Assembly: GCF_001613795.1 (NCBI RefSeq)
Contig: NZ_LPVZ01000021.1
Span: 62,001-126,000, forward strand
Source: Thalassospira sp. MCCC 1A01148
Lineage (GTDB): Bacteria > Pseudomonadota > Alphaproteobacteria > Rhodospirillales > Thalassospiraceae
Direction of reading: 5' to 3'
DNA length: 64,000 bases
Positions 43,925-54,041 of the stretch are shown in pieces. The first letter of the stretch is position 1, and every line of letters begins with the position of its first letter. The notes below the pieces were generated by a model, which worked only from the letters and a program-made list of their open reading frames with translations, was not told where the DNA came from and ran no database searches. The position numbers and the translations under genes were made by a program.

Positions 43925-45024
43925 GGATTTCAACGCTTCTGACCTGGTATTTCGGCAAGCATGTGCTTGTCTCTATTCTGTCAATTTTGGCCCTTTTGAT
44001 CGGGCTAATCCTCATAGGAGATACGATTGAGCTTCTTCGTCGCGCTGGCAACAAACCAGATGCATCTGTTGGCATTGTAATCCAAATGGCGACTAGTCGT
44101 ATTCCATTCATGACCGAGAAAGTTCTGCCCTTTGCCGTACTTTTCGGGTCTATGTTCTCGTTCTGGAAGTTGACTGGCAATCAGGAACTGATCGTTACGC
44201 GTGCGGCCGGCGTCTCCGCTTGGCAGTTCATGCTGCCACCTATCCTGTGTGCTCTACTGCTTGGTTTTATTCAGGTGGGTGCTCTAAATCCATTGTCCTC
44301 CATCCTGCTACAGAAGTACGAAACGCTCGAAGCACGCTATCTGCAAAATAACGCAAGCGTCATGAACCTTTCCTCAAGTGGGCTTTGGCTGCGACAAGGC
44401 ACACAGGATGGCCAAGCTGTTATCTATGCACGTTCCGTCAACCGGCAGCACGGCGATCAACTCGATCTTCGAGACGTCACAATATTCCGGTTCGAAGATG
44501 CCGACAGTTTCACTACTAGGATTGATGCCGGACGTGCGGTACTGGAACCAGGCACTTGGCATTTCTATAATGCATGGACTTTTGTCCCGGGTCAGGCCAG
44601 CTCATTCTCAGATGAGTTGATGTTGCCAACCAATCTTACCACCCGGAAAATCCAGGATAGTTTCGCATCGCCAGAAACCATGTCATTCTGGGACCTGAAA
44701 CCCTTCATCACTTTGCTTGAACGCGCTGGTTTTAACGCAACCCGCCATCGCATTCACTTTCACGGCCTGTTGTCGAGACCTTTACTTTTATGCGCAATGG
44801 TTCTGATTGCGGCGGCATTTTGCCTCAAATTTTCTCGACGTCGGCGCGCATCGCTTGTTATCGGTGGTGGTGTCGCAACAGGGTTCATACTCTATTTTTG
44901 CACAGACGTAATTTCGGCTTTGGGTGTTTCAGGGGGCATTCCGCCTATTTTATCGGCTTGGGCCCCTGCGGGGATTTCCTTGTTACTCGGGGTCTCCACT
45001 TTGCTGCATCTTGAGGATGGCTAG
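43921..45024 (+). CDS. lptG: LPS export permease LptG
   Basis: Second transmembrane subunit of the LPS exporter, 367 residues, paralogous to LptF. It has the N-terminal LLTWYFGKHVLVSILSILALLIG helix, the coupling segment WKLTGNQELIVTRAAGVSAWQF, a periplasmic beta domain, and C-terminal helices ending near LLGVSTLLHLEDG. The start is the ATG in the four-base overlap with lptF; a longer frame to 43861 lies wholly inside lptF. lptD follows after three bases. Confidence 0.94.
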   Translation: MRISTLLTWYFGKHVLVSILSILALLIGLILIGDTIELLRRAGNKPDASVGIVIQMATSRIPFMTEKVLPFAVLFGSMFSFWKLTGNQELIVTRAAGVSAWQFMLPPILCALLLGFIQVGALNPLSSILLQKYETLEARYLQNNASVMNLSSSGLWLRQGTQDGQAVIYARSVNRQHGDQLDLRDVTIFRFEDADSFTTRIDAGRAVLEPGTWHFYNAWTFVPGQASSFSDELMLPTNLTTRKIQDSFASPETMSFWDLKPFITLLERAGFNATRHRIHFHGLLSRPLLLCAMVLIAAAFCLKFSRRRRASLVIGGGVATGFILYFCTDVISALGVSGGIPPILSAWAPAGISLLLGVSTLLHLEDG

Positions 45025-45027
45025 CCT

Positions 45028-47214
45028 ATGGTCATGGCGGGGGGAATGATAAAAAGATTAGCAACAGGCACCATTCTGGGCTGTGGAATTTTCATTGGCG
45101 GGGGGCTTGCAAACATGTATCCCGCAATGGCTCAAACAACTGACCCAGAAGTTCGCCAACCAGCCCCGGCGATTCTGTTTAGCGCAGATGAGGTTGATTA
45201 CAATCAGGATCTTCAAACAGTCACCGCACGCGGGAATGTCGAAATCTCACGCGAAGGCAGGATTTTACTTGCTGATACAGTAAGCTACGACCGTTCACAG
45301 GACGTGTTGACGGCTTCGGGAAATGTCAGCATTACCGAGCCAAGCGGCGAAGTGACCTTTGCAAGCCATGTCGAACTGAGTGGTGATTTCAAGGAGGGCA
45401 TCGTCGAAGACATTTATGTCTTGCTTGACGAAAACACCCGTATCGCCGGATCTGGAGCCCGACGCAGCGGAGGAAACTTCACCGAGATAGCCAAGGCTGT
45501 CTACTCCCCTTGCAAGGTTTGCGAAGACAATGGCGGCAATTCAACCCCGCTTTGGCGTATTCGCGCAGCTCGCGTCTTACATGATGCCAATGCCAAAACA
45601 GTAGAATATAAAGACGCGCGCCTCGAAGTTGCCGGTGTGCCAATTCTGTACTCGCCCTATTTTCAACACCCCGACCCAACCGTCAAACGCCAATCAGGCC
45701 TTCTCGCTCCCTCCTTTGGCAGTACCAGTCATGTTGGTAGCTACTTCAGTCAGCCTTATTACTGGGCGATTGATAAAAGCAAGGACATGACGTTCACTCC
45801 CACCTACACAACGGATGAAGGCCCGTTGCTCGCGACAGAATACAGACAACGCTTTGACAGTGGCGAGTTGGAATTCGTCGGCAGTGTGACCAACGACAAT
45901 GAAGACAAGTGGAAAGGACACATTGACGCAGAAGGTCGGTTCGATATTGATCGAACATGGCGTTGGGGCTTTGATGCCGAGCAAGCGACCGAAAAAACGT
46001 ACCTGTCGCGCTACGGCTTCGCATCACCATCAGTTCTGACATCCAACATGTTTACCGAAGGTTTTCGTGGCGCAAGCTATACCCGCGCAGACGCGTATTA
46101 CTTCCAGGGTTTAAAAAGCGATGACGATCGAGACACGACGCCTTTGGTACTGCCGCACATGCAGTTCCACGGACAGTCTTCTCCGGCAAAATACGGAAGT
46201 GTCACGACGCTTGACCTCGACGCTTTGTCCCTAACCCGAAAAGAGGGCGCAAATTCACATCGCGTTTCTGCCAAAGCAGGGTGGGAACTTCCGCATGTGG
46301 GCACAATGGGAGATGTCACCAAATTGAGCCTCTCTGTCCGCAGCGATAACTACATCGTTTCAGACGTAAGCCGTACCGGCAAGAGCGACTATGACGGCTA
46401 CGCGGGCCGCATCCTTCCGCTCGCAGCGATCGACTGGCAGATGCCGTTTGTGAGCAACCAGGGTGCATACCATCAGGTTATTACCCCAATGGTGATGGCC
46501 GCATGGTCTCCGAACGGTGGCAACCATGATGAAATTCCCAATGAGGACTCCCAATCCTTCGAGTTCGATGACATCAATCTCTTTGCGCATGATCGCTTTG
46601 GCGGTCTGGACCGCGCAGAGGATGGTTTTCGGGCGAGTTATGGTCTTGAATGGGGCGTTTATGGGCCTGGTGGAGGCTACACCAGCGCCATGGTCGGCCA
46701 AAGCTATCGCGAAAATGCAAACGACACATTTGCGGTCGGCTCAGGTCTTGAGGAACACCTTTCTGATTATGTCGGCAGATTAACTGTTTCTCCAAACCGA
46801 TATCTTGACCTGACCTATCGTTATCGGTTGGATAATGATGATTTGTCTGCACGCCGCAATCAGGTGATCTTGGACGCTGGCTCTGTTGACACCCTCAGAA
46901 TCAACACCTCCTACGTACATTTTACGGATGACGCGGGCAGTGAAGAATTTGATGAGCGTGAAGAACTATATTTTCAGGCTGAGCGTCAATTCAATCAATT
47001 CTGGTCCGGTCGGGCCTATGGACGTTATGACATAGATCAGTCTGACCCCTTGGAATATGGCGTCGGTTTCGTTTATGAAGATGAGTGCTTCATCTTCGAT
47101 GGTCGTATTCGCAGAACCTTCTATCAGGATCAGGACCTTGGCGAGTCAGACGAGTTCCTTTTCCGTTTGGTCTTCAAGACCCTTGGCGAGTTTGCATCTG
47201 CAGCCGGATTGTAA
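45028..47214 (+). CDS. lptD: LPS assembly outer-membrane protein LptD
   Basis: Forms the outer-membrane barrel that inserts LPS into the surface with LptE. Residues 1 to about 36 are a Sec signal peptide (cleavage near PAMAQT). An OstA/LptD beta-jellyroll is at about 45-200 (LFSADEVDYNQDLQTVTARGNVEIS), then the C-terminal barrel of alternating strands (about 230-728), ending in a conserved-looking terminal strand FLFRLVFKTLGEF. Cysteine pairs in SPCKVCEDN and late CFIF could form the structural disulfides. Candidate starts are the ATGs at 45028, 45034 and 45046; the first has GAGG at a loose spacing. The 728-residue length is normal for alphaproteobacteria. Confidence 0.94.
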   Translation: MVMAGGMIKRLATGTILGCGIFIGGGLANMYPAMAQTTDPEVRQPAPAILFSADEVDYNQDLQTVTARGNVEISREGRILLADTVSYDRSQDVLTASGNVSITEPSGEVTFASHVELSGDFKEGIVEDIYVLLDENTRIAGSGARRSGGNFTEIAKAVYSPCKVCEDNGGNSTPLWRIRAARVLHDANAKTVEYKDARLEVAGVPILYSPYFQHPDPTVKRQSGLLAPSFGSTSHVGSYFSQPYYWAIDKSKDMTFTPTYTTDEGPLLATEYRQRFDSGELEFVGSVTNDNEDKWKGHIDAEGRFDIDRTWRWGFDAEQATEKTYLSRYGFASPSVLTSNMFTEGFRGASYTRADAYYFQGLKSDDDRDTTPLVLPHMQFHGQSSPAKYGSVTTLDLDALSLTRKEGANSHRVSAKAGWELPHVGTMGDVTKLSLSVRSDNYIVSDVSRTGKSDYDGYAGRILPLAAIDWQMPFVSNQGAYHQVITPMVMAAWSPNGGNHDEIPNEDSQSFEFDDINLFAHDRFGGLDRAEDGFRASYGLEWGVYGPGGGYTSAMVGQSYRENANDTFAVGSGLEEHLSDYVGRLTVSPNRYLDLTYRYRLDNDDLSARRNQVILDAGSVDTLRINTSYVHFTDDAGSEEFDEREELYFQAERQFNQFWSGRAYGRYDIDQSDPLEYGVGFVYEDECFIFDGRIRRTFYQDQDLGESDEFLFRLVFKTLGEFASAAGL

Positions 47215-47220
47215 GTTAAA

Positions 47221-48501
47221 ATGGTTTCCAAATTTTCGATTTCTGCATCCTTGAAAATCTGTGCTGTCATGATAGCCGTCACGCTTTCAATGTTGGCAGC
47301 ACCAGTTCGCGCCCAGTCCCCTGTTGGCGTCGCGGCGGTGGTGAATGACGATCCGATTTCGATTATTGACCTTGTCGAGCGAATCAAGCTCGTGGCTGTC
47401 TCCTCAAATATCGAGATGACGCCCCAGCGCAGGAATGAAATGGCGCCGCAGATTTTGCAGCAGCTGATCAATGAAAAGCTGCAAATGCAGGAAGCAGAGC
47501 GTCGTGGTATTGAGGTGAGCGATGAAGAGATCGCACGTGGGAAATCGATAATCGAGCAAAATGCAGGCCTGCCGGATGGCATGCTTGATACCTATCTCGC
47601 AGAACGTCAGATCGCCCCGGGAACGCTTGAAAGCCAGATCCGGCCGCAGGTTGCGTGGCAGAAGGTTCTGGGCACCATGCGCAATGAAGTCCAGATTTCC
47701 GAATCAGAAATCGACGACAACCTTGAACGCATCATCAGCAATCAGAACAAGCCACGAAATCGGGTGCAGGAGATTTTCCTGCCGGTCGACAATCCCCAAG
47801 ACAGCACACGTGTATATCAGACCGCACAGGAAATTCTGGATGCGGTGAACCAGGGTGCAGATTTCGGTGGTCTGGCCCGGCAATTCTCCGCAAGTGCCAG
47901 TGCCGCCAACGGCGGTGACCTTGGTTGGCTTTACGCCGGTGAAATGGCGAGTGACTTGCAACAGGCAGTCAATCAGCTTCAGCCCGGCGACGTCAGTGCC
48001 CCGATCCAGACCATTCGCGGTTACTACATCGTGAAACTGCTGGATCGTCGTGTAGGAGATACCAATGCAGTAACAGACACCCGCCTAGATCTTTATCAGC
48101 TGTTCGTACCGATCAATGGCGACATGCCGCAGGATCAAATTGATGCCAAAATCGCCGTTCTGCAAAACACGCGCGAAACTGCCAATAGCTGTGACGCCAT
48201 GGCAAACGTTGCCGTGGGCCTTGGTTCCGATCTGAGCGGCAAGATGGAGGGCATTTCGCCCGAAGAACTCTCCGGTCCGATCCGGCAGGCCATCGGCAAT
48301 CTTGAGCAAGGCACGCCATCCAATATTGTTCGCGTTGATGGCGGAGCTCTGATGGTCATGATTTGTAACATCACCGAAGAGAGCAACCTACCCAGCCGTC
48401 AAGACATCGAAAACCGTCTGCGGATGGAACGTCTTGATATTCTGGCACGTCGCAAACTTCGTGAACTGCGTCGCCAGGCATTTATTGATATCCGGATCTG
48501 A
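47221..48501 (+). CDS. surA: Periplasmic chaperone/peptidyl-prolyl isomerase SurA
   Basis: Chaperones outer-membrane proteins such as LptD across the periplasm. Signal peptide at about 1-31 (cleavage near VRAQSP), then the SurA N-terminal domain (VAAVVNDDPISIIDLVERIKL), one parvulin domain at about 175-275 (RVQEIFLPVD, GGDLGWLYAGEM, PIQTIRGYYIVKLLDRR), and a C-terminal segment. The second parvulin domain of E. coli SurA is degenerate or absent, which is usual in alphaproteobacteria. It lies six bases after lptD and 24 before pdxA in the conserved operon. Confidence 0.92.
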   Translation: MVSKFSISASLKICAVMIAVTLSMLAAPVRAQSPVGVAAVVNDDPISIIDLVERIKLVAVSSNIEMTPQRRNEMAPQILQQLINEKLQMQEAERRGIEVSDEEIARGKSIIEQNAGLPDGMLDTYLAERQIAPGTLESQIRPQVAWQKVLGTMRNEVQISESEIDDNLERIISNQNKPRNRVQEIFLPVDNPQDSTRVYQTAQEILDAVNQGADFGGLARQFSASASAANGGDLGWLYAGEMASDLQQAVNQLQPGDVSAPIQTIRGYYIVKLLDRRVGDTNAVTDTRLDLYQLFVPINGDMPQDQIDAKIAVLQNTRETANSCDAMANVAVGLGSDLSGKMEGISPEELSGPIRQAIGNLEQGTPSNIVRVDGGALMVMICNITEESNLPSRQDIENRLRMERLDILARRKLRELRRQAFIDIRI

Positions 48502-48525
48502 TCCGGTCAACAGGACCCAGACAGG

Positions 48526-49542
48526 ATGACAGAAATCGCCCCCATCGCGCTGACCATCGGCGAACCCGGCGGCATCGGGCCGGAGCTTGCGGTCAAGGCA
48601 TGGCTTCGGCGCACGCAGGATCAAATCGCGCCATTCTGCCTGTTATCCCCTGTCAGCATTGTCAAACACGCAATCACGCAAAGCGGAAGTGACGTTCCGC
48701 TGAAGGTTATTGACACGATTGACGAGGCAGCATCAACATTCAAACACGCCTTGCCGGTTCTGGAGGTCGCGGATATTACCACCGATATCGTTTCCGGTAT
48801 CGCATCGCCGGGAACAGCAAGTGTTGTGATTGAAAGCATCACAACGGCCGTCGAATTGGCAACCAACGGCGACGCGTGTGCAGTCGTTACCAACCCGATC
48901 CAGAAAAGCGCACTATATGAAGCGGGTTTCAGCCATCCCGGCCATACCGAGTTTCTGGCGGAACTTGCAGGTCCGGGAACAATTCCGGTCATGATGTTGG
49001 CCAACAGCAAGCTGCGTGTTGTTCCGCTGACCATTCACATCGCGCTCAAGGATGTCCCGACACAGTTGACAACTGAGCTGATTGTCGAGCGTTGCCGGAT
49101 CACGCATCAATCTTTAAAGGATGCTTTCGGGGTCGTATCTCCGCGCCTTGCCATTGCTGGCCTGAACCCGCATGCGGGCGAGGATGGCGCGATGGGCATC
49201 GAAGAACAAACCATAATGCACCCCGCGATCGAACAGCTTCGTAGCGAAGGTATTGATGTGATCGGACCACTGCCAGCAGACACCATGTTCCATGAAGAAG
49301 CACGGGCGAACTACGATGTGGCACTTTGCCCTTATCACGATCAGGCACTGATACCCGTCAAGACACTCGATTTTCATGGTGGTGTGAATGTCACGCTGGG
49401 ATTGCCATTTATAAGAACATCACCAGATCATGGCACCGCGCTTGATATCGCGGGCAAAGGCATCGCGCGCCCAGATAGCTTGATCGCAGCACTCAAGATG
49501 GCAGCAGAAATGGCAACAAAACGCCTTGCGACGGGAGCCTGA
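48526..49542 (+). CDS. pdxA: 4-hydroxythreonine-4-phosphate dehydrogenase
   Basis: NAD-dependent step of the DXP-dependent pyridoxal-phosphate pathway. It is a 338-residue metal enzyme. Motifs are [19 protein letters not shown] at the N-terminus, [29 protein letters not shown] with metal-binding histidine, and [25 protein letters not shown] at the C-terminus. It sits between surA and rsmA as in many proteobacteria, with five bases to the rsmA start. The link to LPS and rRNA genes is one of shared transcription, not of pathway. Confidence 0.95.
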   Translation: MTEIAPIALTIGEPGGIGPELAVKAWLRRTQDQIAPFCLLSPVSIVKHAITQSGSDVPLKVIDTIDEAASTFKHALPVLEVADITTDIVSGIASPGTASVVIESITTAVELATNGDACAVVTNPIQKSALYEAGFSHPGHTEFLAELAGPGTIPVMMLANSKLRVVPLTIHIALKDVPTQLTTELIVERCRITHQSLKDAFGVVSPRLAIAGLNPHAGEDGAMGIEEQTIMHPAIEQLRSEGIDVIGPLPADTMFHEEARANYDVALCPYHDQALIPVKTLDFHGGVNVTLGLPFIRTSPDHGTALDIAGKGIARPDSLIAALKMAAEMATKRLATGA

Positions 49543-49547
49543 CCGAC

Positions 49548-50417
49548 GTGTCAGAAGACAACGACAATACTGGCAAACTTGCCAATGATGGCCTTCCGCC
49601 TCTGCGCGAAGTGATCGCAACCCATGATCTTTCGGCACAAAAGAAATTCGGCCAGAACTTCCTTTTTGATTTGAACCTGACCGGGCGCATTGCCCGCGCA
49701 GCAGCACCACTTGACGATGCCACCGTAATTGAAATCGGTCCGGGCCCTGGCGGCCTGACGCGTGCGTTGCTGTTTAACGGTGCAAAAAACCTGACCGTGA
49801 TCGAGCGTGATCCGCGCTGCCAGCCGGTTTTGGAACAGATCAGCAATCATTACCCCGGTGCGCTGCATGTCATTGATGGCGATGCGCTGGACGTCGACGT
49901 TACAAAATTGGGCCCGGCCCCGCGCAAGATCGTCGCCAACCTGCCCTACAATGTTGGCACACAGCTATTGCTGGGCTGGTTGATGCAGATTGATCAATTT
50001 GCCAGCCTGACCCTGATGTTCCAGAAGGAAGTCGCGGAGCGCGTCGTGGCGGGGCCAAAAACCAAGGCCTATGGGCGTTTATCGGTCCTGTGCCAGTATC
50101 TGTGTGACTGTGACATCCTGTTTGATGTCCATCGCAGTGCCTTTACACCACCGCCCAAGGTAACCTCCGCTGTCGTGCAACTCCGGCCCAAGGCAGACCG
50201 TGGCACGGACATCAATCTGGATAGCCTGGCCAAAATCACCCAGGCTGCCTTTGGTCAACGGCGTAAAATGCTGCGTGCCAGCTTGAAGACATTAAACGTC
50301 AATGTCGGAGAATTGCTTGCAAAGGCTGGCATTACCGAAACGGTGCGAGCAGAGGAACTGAGTGTCGCGGACTTCGTTCGCCTCACACTGGTCCATGATG
50401 AAATGGCCGCTTCTTAA
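49548..50417 (+). CDS. rsmA: 16S rRNA dimethyladenosine transferase (KsgA)
   Basis: Dimethylates two adjacent adenosines in helix 45 of 16S rRNA during small-subunit maturation. A 289-residue class I methyltransferase with the SAM motif [19 protein letters not shown], the acidic loop [11 protein letters not shown], the catalytic NLPY in [15 protein letters not shown], and a C-terminal helical domain. It begins with GTG at 49548. The stop codon lies in the loop of an 11-bp hairpin, which may also end the lpt operon transcript. Confidence 0.95.
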   Translation: MSEDNDNTGKLANDGLPPLREVIATHDLSAQKKFGQNFLFDLNLTGRIARAAAPLDDATVIEIGPGPGGLTRALLFNGAKNLTVIERDPRCQPVLEQISNHYPGALHVIDGDALDVDVTKLGPAPRKIVANLPYNVGTQLLLGWLMQIDQFASLTLMFQKEVAERVVAGPKTKAYGRLSVLCQYLCDCDILFDVHRSAFTPPPKVTSAVVQLRPKADRGTDINLDSLAKITQAAFGQRRKMLRASLKTLNVNVGELLAKAGITETVRAEELSVADFVRLTLVHDEMAAS

Positions 50418-50427
50418 AGCGGCCATT
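50402..50427. terminator. Hairpin at the rsmA/gmk convergent junction
   Basis: AATGGCCGCTT pairs perfectly with AAGCGGCCATT around a four-base loop; the rsmA stop TAA spans the loop and the second arm. The T-tract is poor on both strands, so termination efficiency is uncertain. Confidence 0.6.
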
Positions 50428-50440
50428 CTCGTATCCGATA

Positions 50441-51073
50441 TCAATCGGTCAGAAGCTTTTTGACAAAGTCCGGCAGGCCCGTTTGACGTTCGCGTTTGAT
50501 GCGTTCGGCGCCAATGATGTGCCGAACATCATCAATGCAACGATCAAGATCGTCATTGATCAGCACATAGTCAAATTCTTCCCAATGGCTGATCTCCGCC
50601 CCGGCCTTGGCCATACGTTTCATAATCACGTCATCGGCATCCTGCCCGCGATCACGCAGGCGGCGCTCCAGTTCACCCGATGAAGGCGGCAGGATAAAGA
50701 CCGACACAACATCGTCTCCGCCCTTGTCGCGCAGTTGGCGGGCACCCTGCCAGTCGATGTCAAACAGCACGTCACGGCCTTCCGAAAGCGCCTTTTCAAC
50801 CGGTCCAATGGGCGTCCCATAGTAATTGCCAAACACTTCTGCCCATTCAAGCAGTTCGTCATCGGCGATCATATGTTTGAATTCATCAACCGATTTGAAA
50901 AAGTAGTGGGTGCCTTCTTGTTCACCGGGGCGGGCCGCACGCGTTGTTGCCGACACAGACAAGGAGATCTTATCGTCGTTTTCTAGCAACTGACGGGTGA
51001 TTGTCGTTTTACCGGCACCCGACGGGGCACAGAAAACCAGCATCACGCCACGGCGGTTATGCGGATCAGTCAT
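50441..51073 (-). CDS. gmk: Guanylate kinase
   Basis: Phosphorylates GMP to GDP. It is a P-loop kinase of 210 residues with FCAPSGAGKTTITRQLL at the N-terminus, SVSATTRAARPGEQEGTHYFF (GMP-binding) and DIDWQGARQLR. I use the ATG at 51073 with AAGGAACC upstream rather than the preceding TTG. It is 21 bases downstream of yicC, a pairing common in proteobacteria. Confidence 0.95.
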   Translation of the reverse strand: MTDPHNRRGVMLVFCAPSGAGKTTITRQLLENDDKISLSVSATTRAARPGEQEGTHYFFKSVDEFKHMIADDELLEWAEVFGNYYGTPIGPVEKALSEGRDVLFDIDWQGARQLRDKGGDDVVSVFILPPSSGELERRLRDRGQDADDVIMKRMAKAGAEISHWEEFDYVLINDDLDRCIDDVRHIIGAERIKRERQTGLPDFVKKLLTD

Positions 51074-51094
51074 CAAGGTTCCTTCCCTACCCGC

Positions 51095-51979
51095 TTATTC
51101 GACGTTCTGGACCTGCTCGCGGAGCTGATCGATGATCACTTTAAGCTCCATCCCGCAATTGGTCAGTTCAATATCGTTGGCTTTCGAGCACAAGGTATTG
51201 GCTTCGCGATTGAATTCCTGACACAGAAAATCAAGCTTGCGCCCGATAGATCCACCCTTTGAAAGCATATCACGGGCAGCCGTGATATGGGCTTTAAGAC
51301 GATCAATCTCTTCGCGGATATCGGCCTTGGTGGCGAGGACTGCAGCTTCCTGATGCAGGCGTTCTGGATCGAACTTGCCCGCATCCATCAATTCTTCGAC
51401 CTGACGTTTCAGACGATCCTTGATCGCCTCGGCACGGGCTGCCTCGCAATTCTGGGCGCGGGTCACGGTTGCTTCGATGTTATCGATATGTCCGCGCAGC
51501 ATCGCATCCAGCTTTTCGCCTTCTTCGGCCCGGTGGGCGGCCATCTGATCAATTGCGTCATTCAGGCTTGCCAGCACGGCGGCGTCATTGGCCTCCCGGG
51601 TTGCTTCATCTTCCTGTGGCTCATAGGCCTCAAGCACACCGCGTACATTCATCAGATCCGCGATGGTGCCGCTCGACAAGCTGCTGGTATTGTCAAACTC
51701 CTCTGCAATCTGAACCAATTCGGAAAGCAGTTCCCGGTTCACCGAATAGGCATTCGTATCACCAGACCGCGACACGTTTAGCGTGACGCCCACATTTCCA
51801 CGTTTAAAGCGTTTGGAAAACGCGTCGCGTACCTTGGCTTCAAGGCGTTCAAACCCGCCATTCAGGCGCAGGCGAACATCAAGCCCTTTGCCGTTGACGC
51901 TGCGCAACTCCCAGGTCCAGCCAAAACCATCTGCAGCGCCATCAACGCGCGCAAAGCCGGTCATGCTTGAAACGGTCAT
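51095..51979 (-). CDS. yicC: YicC-family endoribonuclease
   Basis: A 294-residue protein of the YicC/YloC family, which has been shown to be an endoribonuclease acting on specific small RNAs in E. coli. The N-terminal signature is MTVSSMTGFARV, followed by WELRSVNGKGLDVRLRL. The C-terminal domain has RLKAHITAARDMLSKGGSIGRKLDFLCQEFNREANTLCSKAND, with the conserved acidic and Asn residues. The ATG at 51979 (GGATGAAAG upstream) is preferred to an in-frame TTG four codons earlier. It is first in a two-gene operon with gmk. Confidence 0.93.
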   Translation of the reverse strand: MTVSSMTGFARVDGAADGFGWTWELRSVNGKGLDVRLRLNGGFERLEAKVRDAFSKRFKRGNVGVTLNVSRSGDTNAYSVNRELLSELVQIAEEFDNTSSLSSGTIADLMNVRGVLEAYEPQEDEATREANDAAVLASLNDAIDQMAAHRAEEGEKLDAMLRGHIDNIEATVTRAQNCEAARAEAIKDRLKRQVEELMDAGKFDPERLHQEAAVLATKADIREEIDRLKAHITAARDMLSKGGSIGRKLDFLCQEFNREANTLCSKANDIELTNCGMELKVIIDQLREQVQNVE

Positions 51980-52172
51980 ACTTTCATCCAATCTGCTTTT
52001 GTGTTTCGGCGTTTATAACGATTGCCCCCTGTTCCGCCAAGGGTGAACACCGATCGTCCACGCGATATCGACAATATGGTATTGATTGCTGCTATTTCAT
52101 AATGCTGCCCTATTGCTGCAGCATGTTCCGCAAAAATCGATACTGATAATTCAAAACGTCGTAAGAGCAAAA

Positions 52173-52976
52173 ATGTCCTTTCAGTACAATGCCATTCTGA
52201 TCACTGGTGCCAGTTCAGGCATAGGAGCGGCGCTTGCCCGCCATTTTGCGCGTACCGGCGTGACGCTTTTTATCAGCGGGCGCAACCAAACGCGTCTGCA
52301 ACTCGTGGAAAATGACTGCCGGGCAGCCGGGGCAAATGTGTATGCCGATATTCTGGATGTGACATCGCGCGAAACCATGGAGGCTTACGTCACCCATTGT
52401 GACGAAATCGCCCCGCTTAGCCTTGTCATCGCCAATGCCGGTATTTCAGCGGGCACTGGCGGTCTTGGCGAAAGCCCCGAACAGGTCCGCGATATCTTTG
52501 CCACCAATGTTGCCGGGGTCCTGAACACCATTGATCCCGCGATCAAGGTCATGCGCGCGCGCAAACGTGGGCAGATCGCCCTTGTTGCATCGCAGGCATC
52601 CTGGCGTGGCTTGCCTTCTGCCCCGGCATATTGTGCCTGCAAGGCAACTGTAAGGGTTTACGGTGAGGGATTACGCGGCGCATTGGCTCCTGACGGTGTG
52701 AAGGTAAATGTCATCTGCCCGGGCTTTGTAAAAAGTCGCATCACCGATGCCAACGATTTCCCGATGCCATTCTTCATGCAGGCCGACAAGGCCGCAAAGA
52801 AGATCGTGCGCGGGCTTGAGCGCAACAAGGGCATGATCGCCTTCCCGTGGCAAATGAACCTGATCATCGGGATGCTTAAAATGACACCGCAGTGGTTGAT
52901 GGATCTTGCAGCATCCCGGATCCCGAAGAAAACGTCATCTTCCGATACCCACTCCGATACCCACGACGGCCACTAA
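52173..52976 (+). CDS. Short-chain dehydrogenase/reductase
   Basis: A classical SDR of 267 residues: cofactor motif LITGASSGIGAALARHFA, NAG motif LVIANAGIS, catalytic Ser in LVASQASWRGL, Tyr and Lys in PAYCACKAT, and then GDPGFV-type VNVICPGFVKSRIT. The C-terminus has an extra hydrophobic stretch (MNLIIGMLKMTPQWLMDL) that may bring it to membranes or lipids, as in acyl-reducing SDRs. The substrate is unknown. The ATG at 52173 follows an A-rich region without a strong ribosome binding site. It lies divergent from yicC, and its 3' end faces mltG. Confidence 0.88.
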   Translation: MSFQYNAILITGASSGIGAALARHFARTGVTLFISGRNQTRLQLVENDCRAAGANVYADILDVTSRETMEAYVTHCDEIAPLSLVIANAGISAGTGGLGESPEQVRDIFATNVAGVLNTIDPAIKVMRARKRGQIALVASQASWRGLPSAPAYCACKATVRVYGEGLRGALAPDGVKVNVICPGFVKSRITDANDFPMPFFMQADKAAKKIVRGLERNKGMIAFPWQMNLIIGMLKMTPQWLMDLAASRIPKKTSSSDTHSDTHDGH

Positions 52977-52981
52977 AAGGA

Positions 52982-53008
52982 AAGGCGGCATCAGATTGAT
53001 GCCGCCTT
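52982..53008. terminator. Terminator between the SDR gene and mltG
   Basis: AAGGCGGCATCA pairs with TGATGCCGCCTT around GAT. The T-tract is good on the minus strand (TTTCCTTTTAG), so it mainly ends the fab-mltG operon. Confidence 0.8.
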
Positions 53009-53038
53009 CGTCAATTTTGTTCCAAAGCGTTGTCGTAC

Positions 53039-54013
53039 TCACTGCCCGTCACGGATGCGCCGCCACTTGGCGACGTTGCGATTATGCTCATCAAGCGTGC
53101 GGGCAAAGGCATGTCCGCCCGTGCCATCGGCAACAAAGTACAAATCCTCCGTCGCGGCCGGATGCAGCACGGCATAGAATGCCTCGCGACCCGGATTGGT
53201 AATCGGCCCTGGTGGCAGGCCTGCATTCACATAGGTGTTATACGGGCTTTCAAAGCGCCAGTCCTTGCGCGTCAAAGGACGTTCAAGACGCTTGTCCGGG
53301 CTGAGTGCATAAGCAACTGTCGGATCAGATTGCAGGCGCATATCACGTCGCAGGCGATTGACAAAGACTCCGGCAACCCGCGCACGTTCGCCCGCCACAC
53401 CGGTTTCCCGTTCAACGATGGAGGCCAGAATGACGGCCTCTTCGATTGTGTCAAACGGCAAGCCTTCCTGACGACCGGGCCAAAGCTGTTCGACCATCTG
53501 GTCATGGGCCGTGCGCATACGATCAATGATGCTTTGCTTGGTATCACCAAACGAGAACTGATACGTCTCGGGCAGCAAGGTGCCATCAGCGGGGATATCG
53601 GTGATCTCGCCACTGAGCCCATCAACAAGATTGATCCGTTCAACGATTTCGCCAGACCGAAGGCCTTCCGGAATCGTGACAAACCGTTTGACCGTATCGC
53701 CGTTTGCAAGGATTTCCGCTGCCCGTTTCGGGCTGACACGGGCCGGGAAATGGTATTCGCCCGCACGAAGAGACCGGTCAAGCTGACTGAAGCGGACCCC
53801 TGCAAGGAAGATCAGCGGCTCGGTGATGATGTTTTCACGTTGGAAAATCTCGGCAATGCCGCGCACACCAGTCCCCTGCGGGATGATGATGTCGCGTTCC
53901 TGCGCCATATTGCTGGGCGATGTGTATTGCACATAAACATACACCGCTGCCCCACCTATGGCGAGAGCAGCGGTGATGATCAGAAAGCCAAGAAAAAGCA
54001 GAAAACGCTTCAA
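53039..54013 (-). CDS. mltG: Endolytic murein transglycosylase MltG
   Basis: Cleaves nascent glycan strands at the inner membrane and limits their length. One transmembrane helix near residues 3-28 (FLLFLGFLIITAALAIGGAAVY), a LysM-like region (IIIPQGTGVRGIAEIFQ), then the YceG domain with the catalytic glutamate in EEAVILASIVERETG and the motifs FVNRLRRDMRLQSDPTVAYAL and SPYNTYVNAGLPPGPITNPG. I assign a TTG start at 54013, which has GGGAG seven bases upstream and puts the helix at the N-terminus; the frame is open to 54133 but that part lies inside fabF. It is the last gene of the fab cluster. Confidence 0.92.
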   Translation of the reverse strand: MKRFLLFLGFLIITAALAIGGAAVYVYVQYTSPSNMAQERDIIIPQGTGVRGIAEIFQRENIITEPLIFLAGVRFSQLDRSLRAGEYHFPARVSPKRAAEILANGDTVKRFVTIPEGLRSGEIVERINLVDGLSGEITDIPADGTLLPETYQFSFGDTKQSIIDRMRTAHDQMVEQLWPGRQEGLPFDTIEEAVILASIVERETGVAGERARVAGVFVNRLRRDMRLQSDPTVAYALSPDKRLERPLTRKDWRFESPYNTYVNAGLPPGPITNPGREAFYAVLHPAATEDLYFVADGTGGHAFARTLDEHNRNVAKWRRIRDGQ

Positions 54014-54041
54014 GGGAATGCTCCCGGGGTTGCTCTGCTGT